Positions 1 through 8,192 of a DNA stretch of 40,294 nt are shown here, one piece after another. Within the stretch, counting starts at the first letter, position 1. Every line of letters starts with the position of its first letter. The notes beneath the pieces are model-generated. The model worked only from the letters and a program-made list of their open reading frames with translations, ran no database searches and had not been told where the DNA came from. The translations under genes were made by a program, and so were the position numbers. This DNA is from Pirellulales bacterium (lineage in GTDB: Bacteria > Planctomycetota > Planctomycetia > Pirellulales > JAICIG01), in assembly GCA_025927475.1 (NCBI GenBank), contig JAICLL010000041.1:1-40294 (forward strand), in the 5' to 3' direction.

Positions 1-44
1 AACCGCACCGTTTGAGACTAAGCCACAACACCTGCGACTCACGC

Positions 45-104
45 CTAACCCGAAGCGTCAGCGAGGAACTGGGGAGATTCTGCCTCGCTGACGCTTCGGG
101 TTAG
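45..104. repeat. Perfect 22-bp inverted repeat (palindromic repeat family A)
   Basis: Arms at 45-66 and 83-104 are perfect inverted copies (core ACCCGAAGCGTCAGCGAGG) around a 16-bp loop. A near-identical element lies at 37641-37697 and a degraded one at 23080-23131. Arm conservation with unrelated loops fits a REP-like dispersed palindrome. It could form a hairpin in RNA, but neither side has a T-tract, so I do not call it a terminator. Confidence 0.85.
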
Positions 105-255
105 TATCACTTTGCACGGCAGCACCGCACTATTAGGACACCACCGCAATGCGTATCCCGCCGCGGCGGATGCCGTGGCACCCACGTGATTTCGACCAGC
201 AAGATCGAGTTCCACCATCCACACGAGCGCGATACGACAAGGGTTGATTGGCCCC

Positions 256-293
256 AAGGTGGGACTCGCAGCGCTCGGCCCACCCTACAGCTA
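256..293. repeat. Half copy of palindromic repeat family B upstream of the TadE-like gene
   Basis: This stretch matches the right arm of the family B elements at 31022-31123 and 33882-33984 (core GGTGGGACTCGC...CGGCCCACCCTAC). Only one arm is evident here. It ends about 12 bp before the ATG at 306. The tail CACCCTACAGCTACAA closely resembles the tail of the 33882-33984 copy, which also ends just before a start codon. The open frame continues through it to 186, but that extension is repeat sequence and not protein. Confidence 0.75.
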
Positions 294-305
294 CAAAGCG
301 ATGCC

Positions 306-1265
306 ATGAATAATACACGACACTGCCGCAATGCCCGGCGCGGCTTGGCGCCGCTCGAACTGGTGCTCTGCCTGCCGGTGTTGCTGTTCGTGCTGGCGTT
401 GATGGTAGATACGGGCAGCAAATCAAGCTGGAAGCTGCGCGGGGTGGTGGCCGCGCGCGACGCGGCCTGGCGCAGCCGTTGGGGGCGCGGCGGCAATCTG
501 CCCAATCCCGCTAGCTGGCCGCAGCCCGCCGCATTGAACGCCGGCGCTGCCGGGCCGAACCGCCGCCTGGCGAAGGAAGATCTCGATCATCCGGTCGTGC
601 GCGGGCCGCAGTTCGGCAGCCTCTTGGTCGACCGCGAGCGGCTCGATCCGACGCGTGGCGGCTGGGTGGGCCGGTCGCAGCGTGTCTGGACACCGCCCCT
701 GCTGCCCAAGCTCGGCGCCGCGGCGATGGATCAAGAACATCCGCTCCTCGATGGCAAATGGCAATACTCACAGATGGGAATTCCCTCGACCTATTGGCGG
801 CGGATTCCTTATCTCTATACGCTGCCGCAAGCGCCGGCCGGTCTGAAAGCCGCCTTCCAATTGGCGGTGACGGCCATCCAAACGGCGCCGTTTCGTTCCG
901 ATTTGGACGTGCTCGACCGCGACGAAGAGATTCGCGCCTGGTATGGCGCCTATCACAACTTTCATCCGCAGGTCGGCCGGTTCTGCGAATCCGATCGAGA
1001 CCGCGTGGCGGAGAACCAGCAGTCCGCTTTGATCCGCCGCATCCAGGGCGATCGGATACCCCGCCCGCGCCGCGGTCTGCCGGGTATGATGACGCGGTTC
1101 TTCATCAGCATGTACAGCCAGCAGCGCAACCAGCTTTTGGCGCAAATTACTAAGATTGAGGCGGGCGAGGCAACCGGCGCCATCGCCGCGCTGCAGGCTC
1201 AAGCCGGCCAACTGCAAGCCAAGATCGACTTGTTGAACGGGTATTTGCGAATGTTGCCCAACTGA
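306..1265 (+). CDS. TadE-like pseudopilin
   Basis: 319 aa. It is a minor pilin-like protein of the Tad (Flp pilus) machinery, probably anchored in the inner membrane by its N-terminal helix. After a basic start, Gly13 is followed by a hydrophobic stretch at about residues 14-34 with Glu18, the fifth residue after Gly13. That is the arrangement of type IV prepilin-like leaders, where the peptidase cuts after Gly and Glu5 aids assembly. The remaining 285 residues are soluble, with a heptad-like Gln/Leu-rich C-terminus from about residue 280. I chose ATG 306 because the frame upstream (from 186) is translation of a dispersed repeat. No good Shine-Dalgarno is seen. It is the first of the Tad genes in the window. 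TadE is inferred from the leader and context, since the soluble part is not diagnostic. Confidence 0.7.
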   Translation: MNNTRHCRNARRGLAPLELVLCLPVLLFVLALMVDTGSKSSWKLRGVVAARDAAWRSRWGRGGNLPNPASWPQPAALNAGAAGPNRRLAKEDLDHPVVRGPQFGSLLVDRERLDPTRGGWVGRSQRVWTPPLLPKLGAAAMDQEHPLLDGKWQYSQMGIPSTYWRRIPYLYTLPQAPAGLKAAFQLAVTAIQTAPFRSDLDVLDRDEEIRAWYGAYHNFHPQVGRFCESDRDRVAENQQSALIRRIQGDRIPRPRRGLPGMMTRFFISMYSQQRNQLLAQITKIEAGEATGAIAALQAQAGQLQAKIDLLNGYLRMLPN

Positions 1266-1330
1266 TAAGGCGGGACGGATTTGAACGGAAGGCAACGAAG
1301 AAAACGAAGGCTCAAAAGAATGGATACTTA

Positions 1331-1409
1331 TGTGGCACAGCCGCCCCCGGCTGTGGCCCCGGTCTAGTCGCCGTAGGCGGCGAATCACAGCCGGGGCGGC
1401 TGTGCTACA
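1331..1409. repeat. Imperfect inverted repeat (palindromic repeat family C)
   Basis: Arms at 1331-1355 (GGCACAGCCGCCCCCGGCTG core) and 1386-1409 pair with one base indel and one mismatch around a 30-bp loop. Each arm is itself partly palindromic (CAGCCG...CGGCTG). It fills most of the gap between the TadE-like gene and the next gene. Confidence 0.75.
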
Positions 1410-1476
1410 GGATCTCGGCAACACTACTTTAAGGCACTACCCATCTCTTCCTTTGTTTTCTTCATTGCCCTTTCAA

Positions 1477-2502
1477 ATGAATCGCCTGCGAAATACCGAA
1501 TCGCTCAGTGCCGTCAGCGAGGCCGCCTCGCGCGGGGTTGCGAGCAGCTTCGGGCACTTGGCAAGACGGCTGGCCGATTGGACGACTAAGGGGCTGTTTT
1601 CGGCTTTGGTATTGGTCGCGGGGCTGGGCTTCGGCAGACAGGTCATTCAGCAATGGCGAGGCAACCCGCCGGCGGCACCCGGCCGGGCTGCGCCCGATCG
1701 CCACGCAGGCCGGCAGCCGGTGCAGTTGGTCATGGGCGATATGCCGTACCGATTTGGCCGCCAAACGGTGCTCGGCGATCGGGCCGACGCCGCGCGAGCG
1801 CTGCGTGCCGCGTGCCGCGAGTGTATTGCCTCGGCGTCGCCCTGGTCGCCAACGCCTAATGCCGACGAGCAGCGGCTTTTGGCTCGGCTCGCTCATGGAA
1901 CGGAATTCAGGCCCTTCTCCTCATCGCGCGAACCGAAACGGAATGAAGCCAGTCCCACGACGGAGACAGAATTGCCCGCGGGCGCACAACTTTATGAGTC
2001 CGCCTTTGGGGCGCCGCTGATGGTGGGAACCCGGCGCGTGGACACCGCAGCGGACCAGCGGGGTCGCGCTGTCGAGCCTCAACCGCGCGTGGTACTATGG
2101 GGGGTGGCGGCGCCGCGGGACGAGGGCGTGTGGACACTGTTTCTGCTGCAAGCCGATCATCCGCCGGCGGACGACGCGCCACCGCTGCCGCCCGGCTGCC
2201 ATCGTCTGATGTCGATGGCGCGCGGCGGCGAACAAATCTGCGCGTTTCAAGGCGATGGCGAGTGTCGGCAATATCAGCGATTTTATACTCAGTGGCAGGC
2301 CGAACACTGGCCGCGGGCCACGTTGCGATGGCGGCAGTCGGGCGGCGGCTGGCAAGCGTCGTTGGTTCGCTCGCACGGCGGCAGTGGTGGCCGTTCGTGG
2401 GCGGGCCAGGCTGAAGGGGATCATGAGCCAGGCTCATGTCTGATTCAGCTTACCCCCGGACGTTTCGGCGGCTCGACAGGGTTGGTTTTTGTGACTCCTT
2501 AA
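1477..2502 (+). CDS. Membrane-anchored protein of unknown function in the tad region
   Basis: 341 aa. I do not recognise a family. A basic, amphipathic N-terminus is followed by one hydrophobic segment at about residues 38-54, then a mostly soluble region rich in Pro, Arg and Ala that ends close to the last beta-like stretch (GLVFVTP). Four Cys are present in the soluble part (two in a CRxC pair near residue 105, others near residues 260 and 270). ATG 1477 was chosen because the frame upstream, to 1330, is the family C repeat. It lies 212 bp after the TadE-like gene and 12 bp before cpaB, so it is probably co-transcribed and may be a planctomycete-specific Tad component, possibly a second TadE/TadF-like partner. 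That role rests on position only. Confidence 0.65.
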   Translation: MNRLRNTESLSAVSEAASRGVASSFGHLARRLADWTTKGLFSALVLVAGLGFGRQVIQQWRGNPPAAPGRAAPDRHAGRQPVQLVMGDMPYRFGRQTVLGDRADAARALRAACRECIASASPWSPTPNADEQRLLARLAHGTEFRPFSSSREPKRNEASPTTETELPAGAQLYESAFGAPLMVGTRRVDTAADQRGRAVEPQPRVVLWGVAAPRDEGVWTLFLLQADHPPADDAPPLPPGCHRLMSMARGGEQICAFQGDGECRQYQRFYTQWQAEHWPRATLRWRQSGGGWQASLVRSHGGSGGRSWAGQAEGDHEPGSCLIQLTPGRFGGSTGLVFVTP

Positions 2503-2514
2503 GATGAGGTTTTG

Positions 2515-3255
2515 ATGAAGGGAATGCCCGGCCTGGTGGCGGCGCTGGTTCTGGGCCTGCTGGCCGCGGGGCTCAACTGGTTTTATCTCGATCGCAAATC
2601 GCGCGAGTTCGAGAAGGTAAGTTTTGTGTCGATCGCGGCCGACGCGCAAATTCATCCGGGCGAGACCTTCGTCGCGGCGCACTTCGCCGAGATGCCGGTG
2701 CCCGAAGTCGCCGCGCGCCGTCTAGAAGCCATCGCGGTGCTCTGGAAAGACCTGGATACGGTGATCGGCATGAACGCCGTGCGGGAGTTCCGGGGCGAAC
2801 AATTGTTGCTGCGCACCGACCTGGAAACTCCGCCGGCAGAGTTGGAGTTGGCAGAGAACGAGCGGGCCTTGTGGATTCCGGTCGATTCGCGGAATTTCAT
2901 CGCCTCGCTGGTGGTTCCGGGCGACGAGGTGGATTTTCTGTTGCCTCGCAGGGCGCGGGGGGCGGCCGCTGGCTCGGGCGATGCGGCGCCGACGATCGCG
3001 GCCGCCACGCCTTCAGCCGGCCGTACCGAAATCATCGGTCCGTTCAAGCTGCTTTCGATCGGCAATCGCCTGGGCAAGACCAATGTGCTCAACGCCGCCC
3101 GGCTGCCGCAGTTGCAAGAGAACATTATCACCGTGCGTGTGAAGATGAACGGCAAATCGCTGGACGAAGACGCCGAGCGGCTGCTCGAAGCGATGCAAGC
3201 GACCAACTATCGCGAGGTTGGCGTGTTGCTGAGACCGCGAAAAAAATCTGGGTAG
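2515..3255 (+). CDS. cpaB: Flp pilus assembly protein CpaB (RcpC)
   Basis: 246 aa. CpaB/RcpC is a periplasmic Tad component thought to work with the outer-membrane secretin. One N-terminal membrane segment (about residues 5-20) is followed by an SAF-like beta-clip domain at about residues 35-115 (IHPGETFVAAHF and a later LLLRTDLE). The CpaB C-terminal domain then begins with the typical IPVDSRNFIASLVVPGDEVD at about 121-140. A Pro/Ala-rich linker at 150-165 leads to a final beta-rich part. ATG 2515 is preceded by GAGG at 2506-2509. It ends with KKSG at 3255, followed by a small hairpin and the toxin-antitoxin pair. No secretin gene follows, which is unusual for a cpaB neighbourhood. Confidence 0.85.
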   Translation: MKGMPGLVAALVLGLLAAGLNWFYLDRKSREFEKVSFVSIAADAQIHPGETFVAAHFAEMPVPEVAARRLEAIAVLWKDLDTVIGMNAVREFRGEQLLLRTDLETPPAELELAENERALWIPVDSRNFIASLVVPGDEVDFLLPRRARGAAAGSGDAAPTIAAATPSAGRTEIIGPFKLLSIGNRLGKTNVLNAARLPQLQENIITVRVKMNGKSLDEDAERLLEAMQATNYREVGVLLRPRKKSG

Positions 3256-3266
3256 CCCCTGAAGGC

Positions 3267-3284
3267 AACGCCCTCCGTGGCGTT
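3267..3284. terminator. Short hairpin after cpaB
   Basis: AACGCC (3267-3272) and GGCGTT (3279-3284) pair around a 6-nt loop, 11 bp after the cpaB stop. There is no T-tract, so termination is uncertain. It may attenuate read-through from cpaB into the toxin-antitoxin pair. Confidence 0.3.
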
Positions 3285-3375
3285 CGTGAAGGGCGGCTCG
3301 ATGCCGAATCGCGGCTTGGCGATTAATAACGGTTGGACTATGATTACTAATGAACACTTACACCTGAGGCCCGCG

Positions 3376-3603
3376 ATGGTCATTCATCTCGATGCTGAAC
3401 TGGAAGCCGCATTAACTGAGCAGGCGGCTCGGAACGGGCAGACCGCCGAAACATTGGCGATCCACGCGTTGCGCGAGCGGTTTATCACCATCGCCTCTCT
3501 GCAGCCCCAGGATGAGTGGGAGCGCGGGCTGCTGGCGGCGGCGAGGGACTGCGGCGTTTCTCTATCCGATGCGGCCTTAAGCCGCGAGAACCTATACGAT
3601 TAG
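3376..3603 (+). CDS. VapB-type antitoxin (probable)
   Basis: 75 aa. It is the probable antitoxin that neutralises the PIN-domain ribonuclease encoded next to it, and such proteins usually also repress their own operon. The N-terminal part (MVIHLDAELEAALTEQA, then NGQTAETLAIHALRERF) reads as a beta-strand plus two helices, as in ribbon-helix-helix DNA-binding domains. The C-terminal 35 residues would be the toxin-binding tail. ATG 3376 was chosen because CTGAGG lies at 3364-3369; ATG 3340 is a less likely alternative. Its TAG stop shares one base with the GTG start of the toxin. The family is inferred from fold and partner, because the sequence alone is too short to be sure. Confidence 0.7.
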   Translation: MVIHLDAELEAALTEQAARNGQTAETLAIHALRERFITIASLQPQDEWERGLLAAARDCGVSLSDAALSRENLYD

Positions 3604-4052
3604 TGGCCTACCTAGTTGATACTTCACTCTTGGCCCGCTTGGCCAACAGCCGCGATGCCAAGCACGCTCTCACGGTGCGGGCGGTTTTGCGATTGCACCG
3701 CGGCCGCGAGGTGCTGGACGTCACACCGCAAGTTTTAATCGAGTTTCGCAGCGTCGCCACTCGGCCCGTCTCGGCAAACGGCCTTGGCCTCTCCGCGGCT
3801 GACACCGAAGCTCACGTATCGCAGTTCGAGAAGAGGTTTCCTTTGCTCGCCGATGCGTCCGGCATCTATGCGGCATGGAAAGCGTTGGTCGAGGCCGTGG
3901 GAGTTATCGGCAAGCAGGTTCACGATGCTCGGCTGGTGGCGGTCTGCCATGTCCATAAGGTGACGCACCTCCTCACCTTCGATGTTTCACACTTCCGCCG
4001 GATGAGCGCATTCGGTCCAGGGCTGATTGTCGTCGATCCGGCCACTGTATAA
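3603..4052 (+). CDS. PIN-domain ribonuclease toxin (VapC-type)
   Basis: 149 aa. PIN domains are Mg-dependent RNases, and in VapBC pairs they cut tRNA or rRNA when the antitoxin is lost. Four acidic residues stand where the active site needs them: Asp6 in YLVDTS, Glu47 in LIEFRS, Asp108 in HDARLVA and Asp127 in LLTFDVSHF. Length is normal for the family. The start is GTG 3603, overlapping the antitoxin stop by one base, which fits translational coupling. In-frame ATG 3516 lies inside the antitoxin gene and is rejected. It is intact by sequence. Its place between cpaB and cpaF suggests that the pair was inserted into the tad operon. Confidence 0.85.
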   Translation: MAYLVDTSLLARLANSRDAKHALTVRAVLRLHRGREVLDVTPQVLIEFRSVATRPVSANGLGLSAADTEAHVSQFEKRFPLLADASGIYAAWKALVEAVGVIGKQVHDARLVAVCHVHKVTHLLTFDVSHFRRMSAFGPGLIVVDPATV

Positions 4053-4092
4053 CAGCCGAGCGATGCGCCGCGCCGCTGCCGCCACCCTTGGA

Positions 4093-4098
4093 TATAAT
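4093..4098 (+). promoter_or_regulatory. Candidate -10 box upstream of cpaF
   Basis: A perfect TATAAT lies 29 bp before the cpaF ATG at 4128. No convincing -35 is seen 16-18 bp upstream in this GC-rich DNA. If real, it would give the cpaF-tadBC part its own promoter downstream of the toxin-antitoxin pair. Confidence 0.35.
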
Positions 4099-4127
4099 GC
4101 CTCGACGAGACAAAGTTTCGCTCGCGC

Positions 4128-6323
4128 ATGAAAATCTGGTTTAACAAAGTCGATGAAAGCCGGCGGACGCTGGTGGAGGTGACCGGCGAAGAGGCCTCGA
4201 TCGGCCGCGACTCGGCGAACCAGGTGGTGCTTTCCAGCCCGTTGGTCTCGCGGCGCCATGCCGTGGTGCGGGCCGAGGGCGGCCAGTTGCAGTTGCGCAA
4301 CGTCGGCCTGAACAGTTGCGTGGTGGGCGACCGCGAAGTTGCCGGGGGTGAAACGGTCGCCTTCGCGCCCGGCGTCAAGGTGCGCATCTGGCCCTTCACC
4401 CTCACATTCGAGGCGGAGACCGCGCCGGTCATCGATCGCCGCGAACTCGAGTCGCACCTGCGCTCGATTATGGCCGACCTCGAGCTGCGAATTCACAAAA
4501 AACTGCTCGAACGCCTCGATCTTTTCGAAATCGAACGCAATCGCGCCGGCGATCCCGCCACCATCGTCCTGCTCGAAAACCATATCGAAGACGTGTGCCG
4601 CGAGCTGAATGTGTTCGGGCAGGAAAACCAACCCCTATTGGAAGAAATCAGCGGGCTGGTGCTGATGGACCTGCTCATCAATCAACTGGTGATGGAAACG
4701 CGGCACGACGAGTTCGACCTGGCCGTGCTGACCTCAAACGAATTCGATGTGCCGGCGACGCTGGTGCCCGAACGCGAGGTCGAGCTGCACGGCTTGCTGC
4801 ACTTCGCCCGCGAGCGGCTAGCCCTGTCGGAAGCGCACGACGTGAGCGGGCGCATCCGGGCGGTCGAAGAACGGTTTGCCGAGATCTTTCCGCTGTTGCG
4901 GCCGCACCTGCACGAGCAGTTGCGCAAATATGTGGTGTTGCGGACACTGAAAAAAGACCTGAAAGACACGGTGTTTGGCTTTGGCCCCCTGCAAGACCTG
5001 CTGCGGGCGCCTACGATCACCGAAATCATGGTGGTCGACAGCGACCAGATCTACGTCGAGCGCGACGGCGTGATCGAGCATTCCGGGCGGCGATTCATTT
5101 CCGATCAGGTGACCGAGTCGATCATCGAGCGGATCGTGGCCCAGGTGGGCCGCCGCATCGACAAGAGCCAGCCGCTGGTCGACGCCCGGTTGCCCGACGG
5201 ATCGCGCGTCAACGCCATCATTCCGCCGCTCGCGGTAAGCGGGCCCTGCCTGACCATTCGCAAGTTTCCGGCCCAGCGGTTCACGATGGACGACCTGGTC
5301 GACAACGGCACCATGACCAGCGCGGCGGCCACGTTCTTGCGGGCCTGCGTGGTCGACCATCGCAGCATGCTCGTCAGCGGCGGCACCGGCACCGGCAAGA
5401 CGACGTTGCTCAACGTGCTCAGCGGCTTCATTCCCTACAAAGAGCGCATCGTCACCATCGAAGACACTTCAGAGCTGCGGCTGCATCAGGAGCACGTAGT
5501 CACGCTCGAATCGAAGCTGCCCAATGCCGAAGGCGCCGGGGCGTACACCATTCGCGATCTGGTGCGCAACGCTTTGCGGATGCGGCCCGACCGCATCATC
5601 GTGGGCGAATGCCGCGGGGCCGAAGCGCTCGACATGATCCAGGCCATGAACACCGGCCATGCGGGCTCGATGACCACCGTTCACGCCAACAGCTCGAAAG
5701 AGGTCATCGAACGGCTGGAAGTGTTGATGCTGATGGCCGCCGAACTGCCGATGATTTCGATCCATCGCCAGATCGCCTCGGCCATTGACGTCGTCGTGCA
5801 GATCACGCGGCTGCCCACCGGCCAGCGGCGCGTGACGCAGATTTCGGAACTCACCGACGTGCATCCGGAGACCAAAGAGGTGATCGTGACCGACATTTTC
5901 AACGACCGCCACGGTCTGGGCCTGCAGCCGACCGGCTATTTGCCGACGTTTATCGAATCGCTGATTGACAAGCGTTTGCTCGAATCGAGGTTTCTATACG
6001 GTGAGCAGCCGGGGGCGGCCGCGAGCGGGGCGCCAATCAGCAGCGTCTTCTCGGCCGCGAGCTCGCCGACGTTCAAGATTCCGGCCCCGCCGCCACCGCG
6101 ATTGACAGTGGCCGCGACCGGGTCTGGGATCCCGCGCCGAACGGATGATTCGTCCGACCAGTGGTATTGCCTGATCTCGGGGAACGAGCTTGGCCCGTTG
6201 GATCCGCGCGAGGTGCGGCGCATGGTCCGTAGCGGCACCATCAAGTCCGACGACCTGGTGCGATGCGGCGCGAGCGGGCCGTGGTTGCCCAGCGGCGAGG
6301 CGCTCTCGGCGTCCGGAGAGTAG
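4128..6323 (+). CDS. cpaF: CpaF/TadA secretion ATPase with FHA and GYF_2-like domains
   Basis: 731 aa. It is the cytoplasmic ATPase that powers Tad pilus assembly with TadB and TadC. An FHA domain occupies about residues 1-95 (Gly26-Arg27, Ser41-Arg42-Arg43-His44 typical of phosphothreonine-peptide binding). A helical CpaF N-terminal region follows (100-280), then the ATPase core: Walker [10 protein letters not shown] at 418-426, an Asp/Glu box at 444-449, Walker B-type IIVGECRG at 490-497 and a His box TTVHANS at 516-522. A Pro-rich linker (650-675) leads to a GYF_2-like domain at about 678-722 ([18 protein letters not shown]). Usual CpaF proteins are 400-500 aa, so both ends are additions. 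It is followed by tadB after 6 bp. The ATPase call is secure. The GYF_2 call is good. That the FHA domain binds a kinase product is inference. Confidence 0.93.
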   Translation: MKIWFNKVDESRRTLVEVTGEEASIGRDSANQVVLSSPLVSRRHAVVRAEGGQLQLRNVGLNSCVVGDREVAGGETVAFAPGVKVRIWPFTLTFEAETAPVIDRRELESHLRSIMADLELRIHKKLLERLDLFEIERNRAGDPATIVLLENHIEDVCRELNVFGQENQPLLEEISGLVLMDLLINQLVMETRHDEFDLAVLTSNEFDVPATLVPEREVELHGLLHFARERLALSEAHDVSGRIRAVEERFAEIFPLLRPHLHEQLRKYVVLRTLKKDLKDTVFGFGPLQDLLRAPTITEIMVVDSDQIYVERDGVIEHSGRRFISDQVTESIIERIVAQVGRRIDKSQPLVDARLPDGSRVNAIIPPLAVSGPCLTIRKFPAQRFTMDDLVDNGTMTSAAATFLRACVVDHRSMLVSGGTGTGKTTLLNVLSGFIPYKERIVTIEDTSELRLHQEHVVTLESKLPNAEGAGAYTIRDLVRNALRMRPDRIIVGECRGAEALDMIQAMNTGHAGSMTTVHANSSKEVIERLEVLMLMAAELPMISIHRQIASAIDVVVQITRLPTGQRRVTQISELTDVHPETKEVIVTDIFNDRHGLGLQPTGYLPTFIESLIDKRLLESRFLYGEQPGAAASGAPISSVFSAASSPTFKIPAPPPPRLTVAATGSGIPRRTDDSSDQWYCLISGNELGPLDPREVRRMVRSGTIKSDDLVRCGASGPWLPSGEALSASGE

Positions 6324-6329
6324 TTTGCG

Positions 6330-7187
6330 GTGAATCGTGACATGGAAACCATTGATTTTCTGCCAACGAGTGTGTTAATCGGCGCGGCGGTCGTCTGGGG
6401 AGCGTACGCGGGACGCGGCTACTATGCGCGGGCGCTCGACCATCTCGAGCGCGACTTCGGAGATAAGCTGCGCACGCTGCGGCGGCCGGTGGCGGGACTG
6501 CGGCGTTGGCTGAACGGCTGGTCGCTGGGCACCGCGTCGGTGTGCGCGGTCCTGGCCGCCGGGGGCCGCCCGGTTTTCGCCGTGCTGGCCGGCATGTTGC
6601 TGGTGGCGTTTCCCTGGTATCTGCTGCGCCGGCTGGCCGAAGCACGAAAACGAAAGATTGAAGATCAATTGGCCGACGCGATGGTGGCTCTCAGCGGCGC
6701 GATCAAGGCCGGCCTCTCCTTGGCCCAGTCGCTGCAGATTCTGGCCGACCAGTGCCCGCGGCCCATTTCCGAAGAGTTCCGCCAGATCGTCGGCGAATAT
6801 GACCTTGGCAAACCGCTGGTGCAAACCTTGACCGAGGCCAAGGCCCGCCTGCGCAGCGAGAACTTCTCGCTGTTCGCCGCGGCGATGTTGGCCAGCCACG
6901 ATAGCGGCGGGCGTCTGAATGAAACCGTCGATCGGATCGCCCATTCGGTGCTCGAGTTGCAGCGGCTTGAGCGGAAGCTGCTCAGCGAGACGGCCCAGGC
7001 GCGCAAGTCGGCGGTCTATATGGCGCTGATGCCGTTGTTTGTGCTGACCGCCTATTATTTCATCGATCCCGACAATACGCTGCGGTTGTTCGATACGCTG
7101 CCGGGCCAATTGATGCTGTCGATCGCCGTGTTGTTGAACCTGGTCTCGTATTTGTGGGCCAGGGCGATTCTGACGCCGGATATATGA
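6330..7187 (+). CDS. tadB: Tad pilus inner-membrane protein TadB (T2SF domain)
   Basis: 285 aa. It is a polytopic platform protein of the Flp pilus machine that pairs with TadC and is driven by the CpaF ATPase. Hydrophobic segments lie at about 10-27, 60-92, 230-247 and 255-275. Between them is the cytoplasmic type II secretion F domain (DQLADAMVALSGAIKAGLSL, then the conserved LRSENFSLFAAAML and a Gly-rich turn SHDSGGRL). The start is GTG 6330 with GGAG at 6315-6318; ATG 6342 is possible. It lies 6 bp after cpaF and 4 bp before tadC, clearly one operon. Length is normal. Confidence 0.88.
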   Translation: MNRDMETIDFLPTSVLIGAAVVWGAYAGRGYYARALDHLERDFGDKLRTLRRPVAGLRRWLNGWSLGTASVCAVLAAGGRPVFAVLAGMLLVAFPWYLLRRLAEARKRKIEDQLADAMVALSGAIKAGLSLAQSLQILADQCPRPISEEFRQIVGEYDLGKPLVQTLTEAKARLRSENFSLFAAAMLASHDSGGRLNETVDRIAHSVLELQRLERKLLSETAQARKSAVYMALMPLFVLTAYYFIDPDNTLRLFDTLPGQLMLSIAVLLNLVSYLWARAILTPDI

Positions 7188-7191
7188 GCCT

Positions 7192-8181
7192 GTGGCGCAG
7201 AAAGGACATTTCCCGGTTTTGCATTTTGACTTTCTGGACATGACCTCGCTCCCTGTACTCCTGGCCACGCTTGGTCCCGGCCTGGGCATCGTCGCCTCGC
7301 TGCTGGCGGGCGGCGGCGTGGCGGTGGCTGCGCGATGGGTGCTTGCGGCCTTGGCCAGCGACGATCTGCAACAAGGCCACGAGTGGCGCTATGACATCAG
7401 CCGCATGAACGAGTTGCGGCGGCTCGACGCTGTCTATCGCTTGTTGCAACCGCTGATTGAGTTGCTGGCGCGGTTCAATCGGGCGGCCTTTCGCGAACAA
7501 CTGCCCGAGATCCAGCGGCACATTTTCGCCGCTGGCCTGCCGCGGTTTTGGCTGGCCGAAGAATACCTGGCCCGCGCCGAGACGATTGCGCTTATCTTGA
7601 CCCCGCTCTATCTGTATGTCTCAGTCGCCTGGTTCGGTCCCGACGCGGCGGTCTTGACGCTCGCGGCGACCGTTTTAACCGTCTATGGGTTGCGGCGGCG
7701 GCTGGCGGCGCGGGCCCGTCACCGGTTGGTGCTCATCAAGCGGCGGCTCCCTTATCTGCTCGACTTGTTAACGCTGCTCATTGAAGCGGGCGCCACGTTT
7801 CTGCCGGCCCTTGAGCAAGCGGTGCATGAACTGAAGGGCCATCCGGTGGCAGACGAATTCGGGCGGATGTTGGCCGACATGAGTCTGGGCAAAACGCGCG
7901 GCGAGGCCTTGGAAGCATTGCGCGCCCGGCTCAGCGACGACGACGTGACGAGCGTCGTCGGTTCGATCATCCAGGGCGAAGAGCTCGGCACACCGCTGGC
8001 TCGCGTCTTTCGCACCCAAGCGGACGTGCTCAGAATCAAACGAACGCAACGGGCCGAGGCCCTGGCGGGCGAGGCCGGAGTCAAAATGCTTCTGCCCGGC
8101 ATTCTCGTCATGGCCTCCACGGCGTTGATCATTCTGGGACCGTTTGTGATGAATTACCTGTTTTCGGGCTTCTCTCTGTAG
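7192..8181 (+). CDS. tadC: Tad pilus inner-membrane protein TadC (T2SF domain)
   Basis: 329 aa. It is the second platform protein of the Flp pilus machine. Hydrophobic segments are at about 18-48, 128-165 and 296-322, with a cytoplasmic type II secretion F domain at about 185-300 (LPYLLDLLTLLIEAGATFLP, a conserved IIQGEELGTPLARVFRTQA, and KMLLPGILVM leading into the last helix). The start is uncertain: GTG 7192 has no Shine-Dalgarno, and ATG 7240 would still keep the first membrane helix. It is followed after 11 bp by a zinc-ribbon gene. Length and order (cpaF-tadB-tadC) are typical. Confidence 0.87.
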   Translation: MAQKGHFPVLHFDFLDMTSLPVLLATLGPGLGIVASLLAGGGVAVAARWVLAALASDDLQQGHEWRYDISRMNELRRLDAVYRLLQPLIELLARFNRAAFREQLPEIQRHIFAAGLPRFWLAEEYLARAETIALILTPLYLYVSVAWFGPDAAVLTLAATVLTVYGLRRRLAARARHRLVLIKRRLPYLLDLLTLLIEAGATFLPALEQAVHELKGHPVADEFGRMLADMSLGKTRGEALEALRARLSDDDVTSVVGSIIQGEELGTPLARVFRTQADVLRIKRTQRAEALAGEAGVKMLLPGILVMASTALIILGPFVMNYLFSGFSL

Positions 8182-8192
8182 AACGAGGCATC

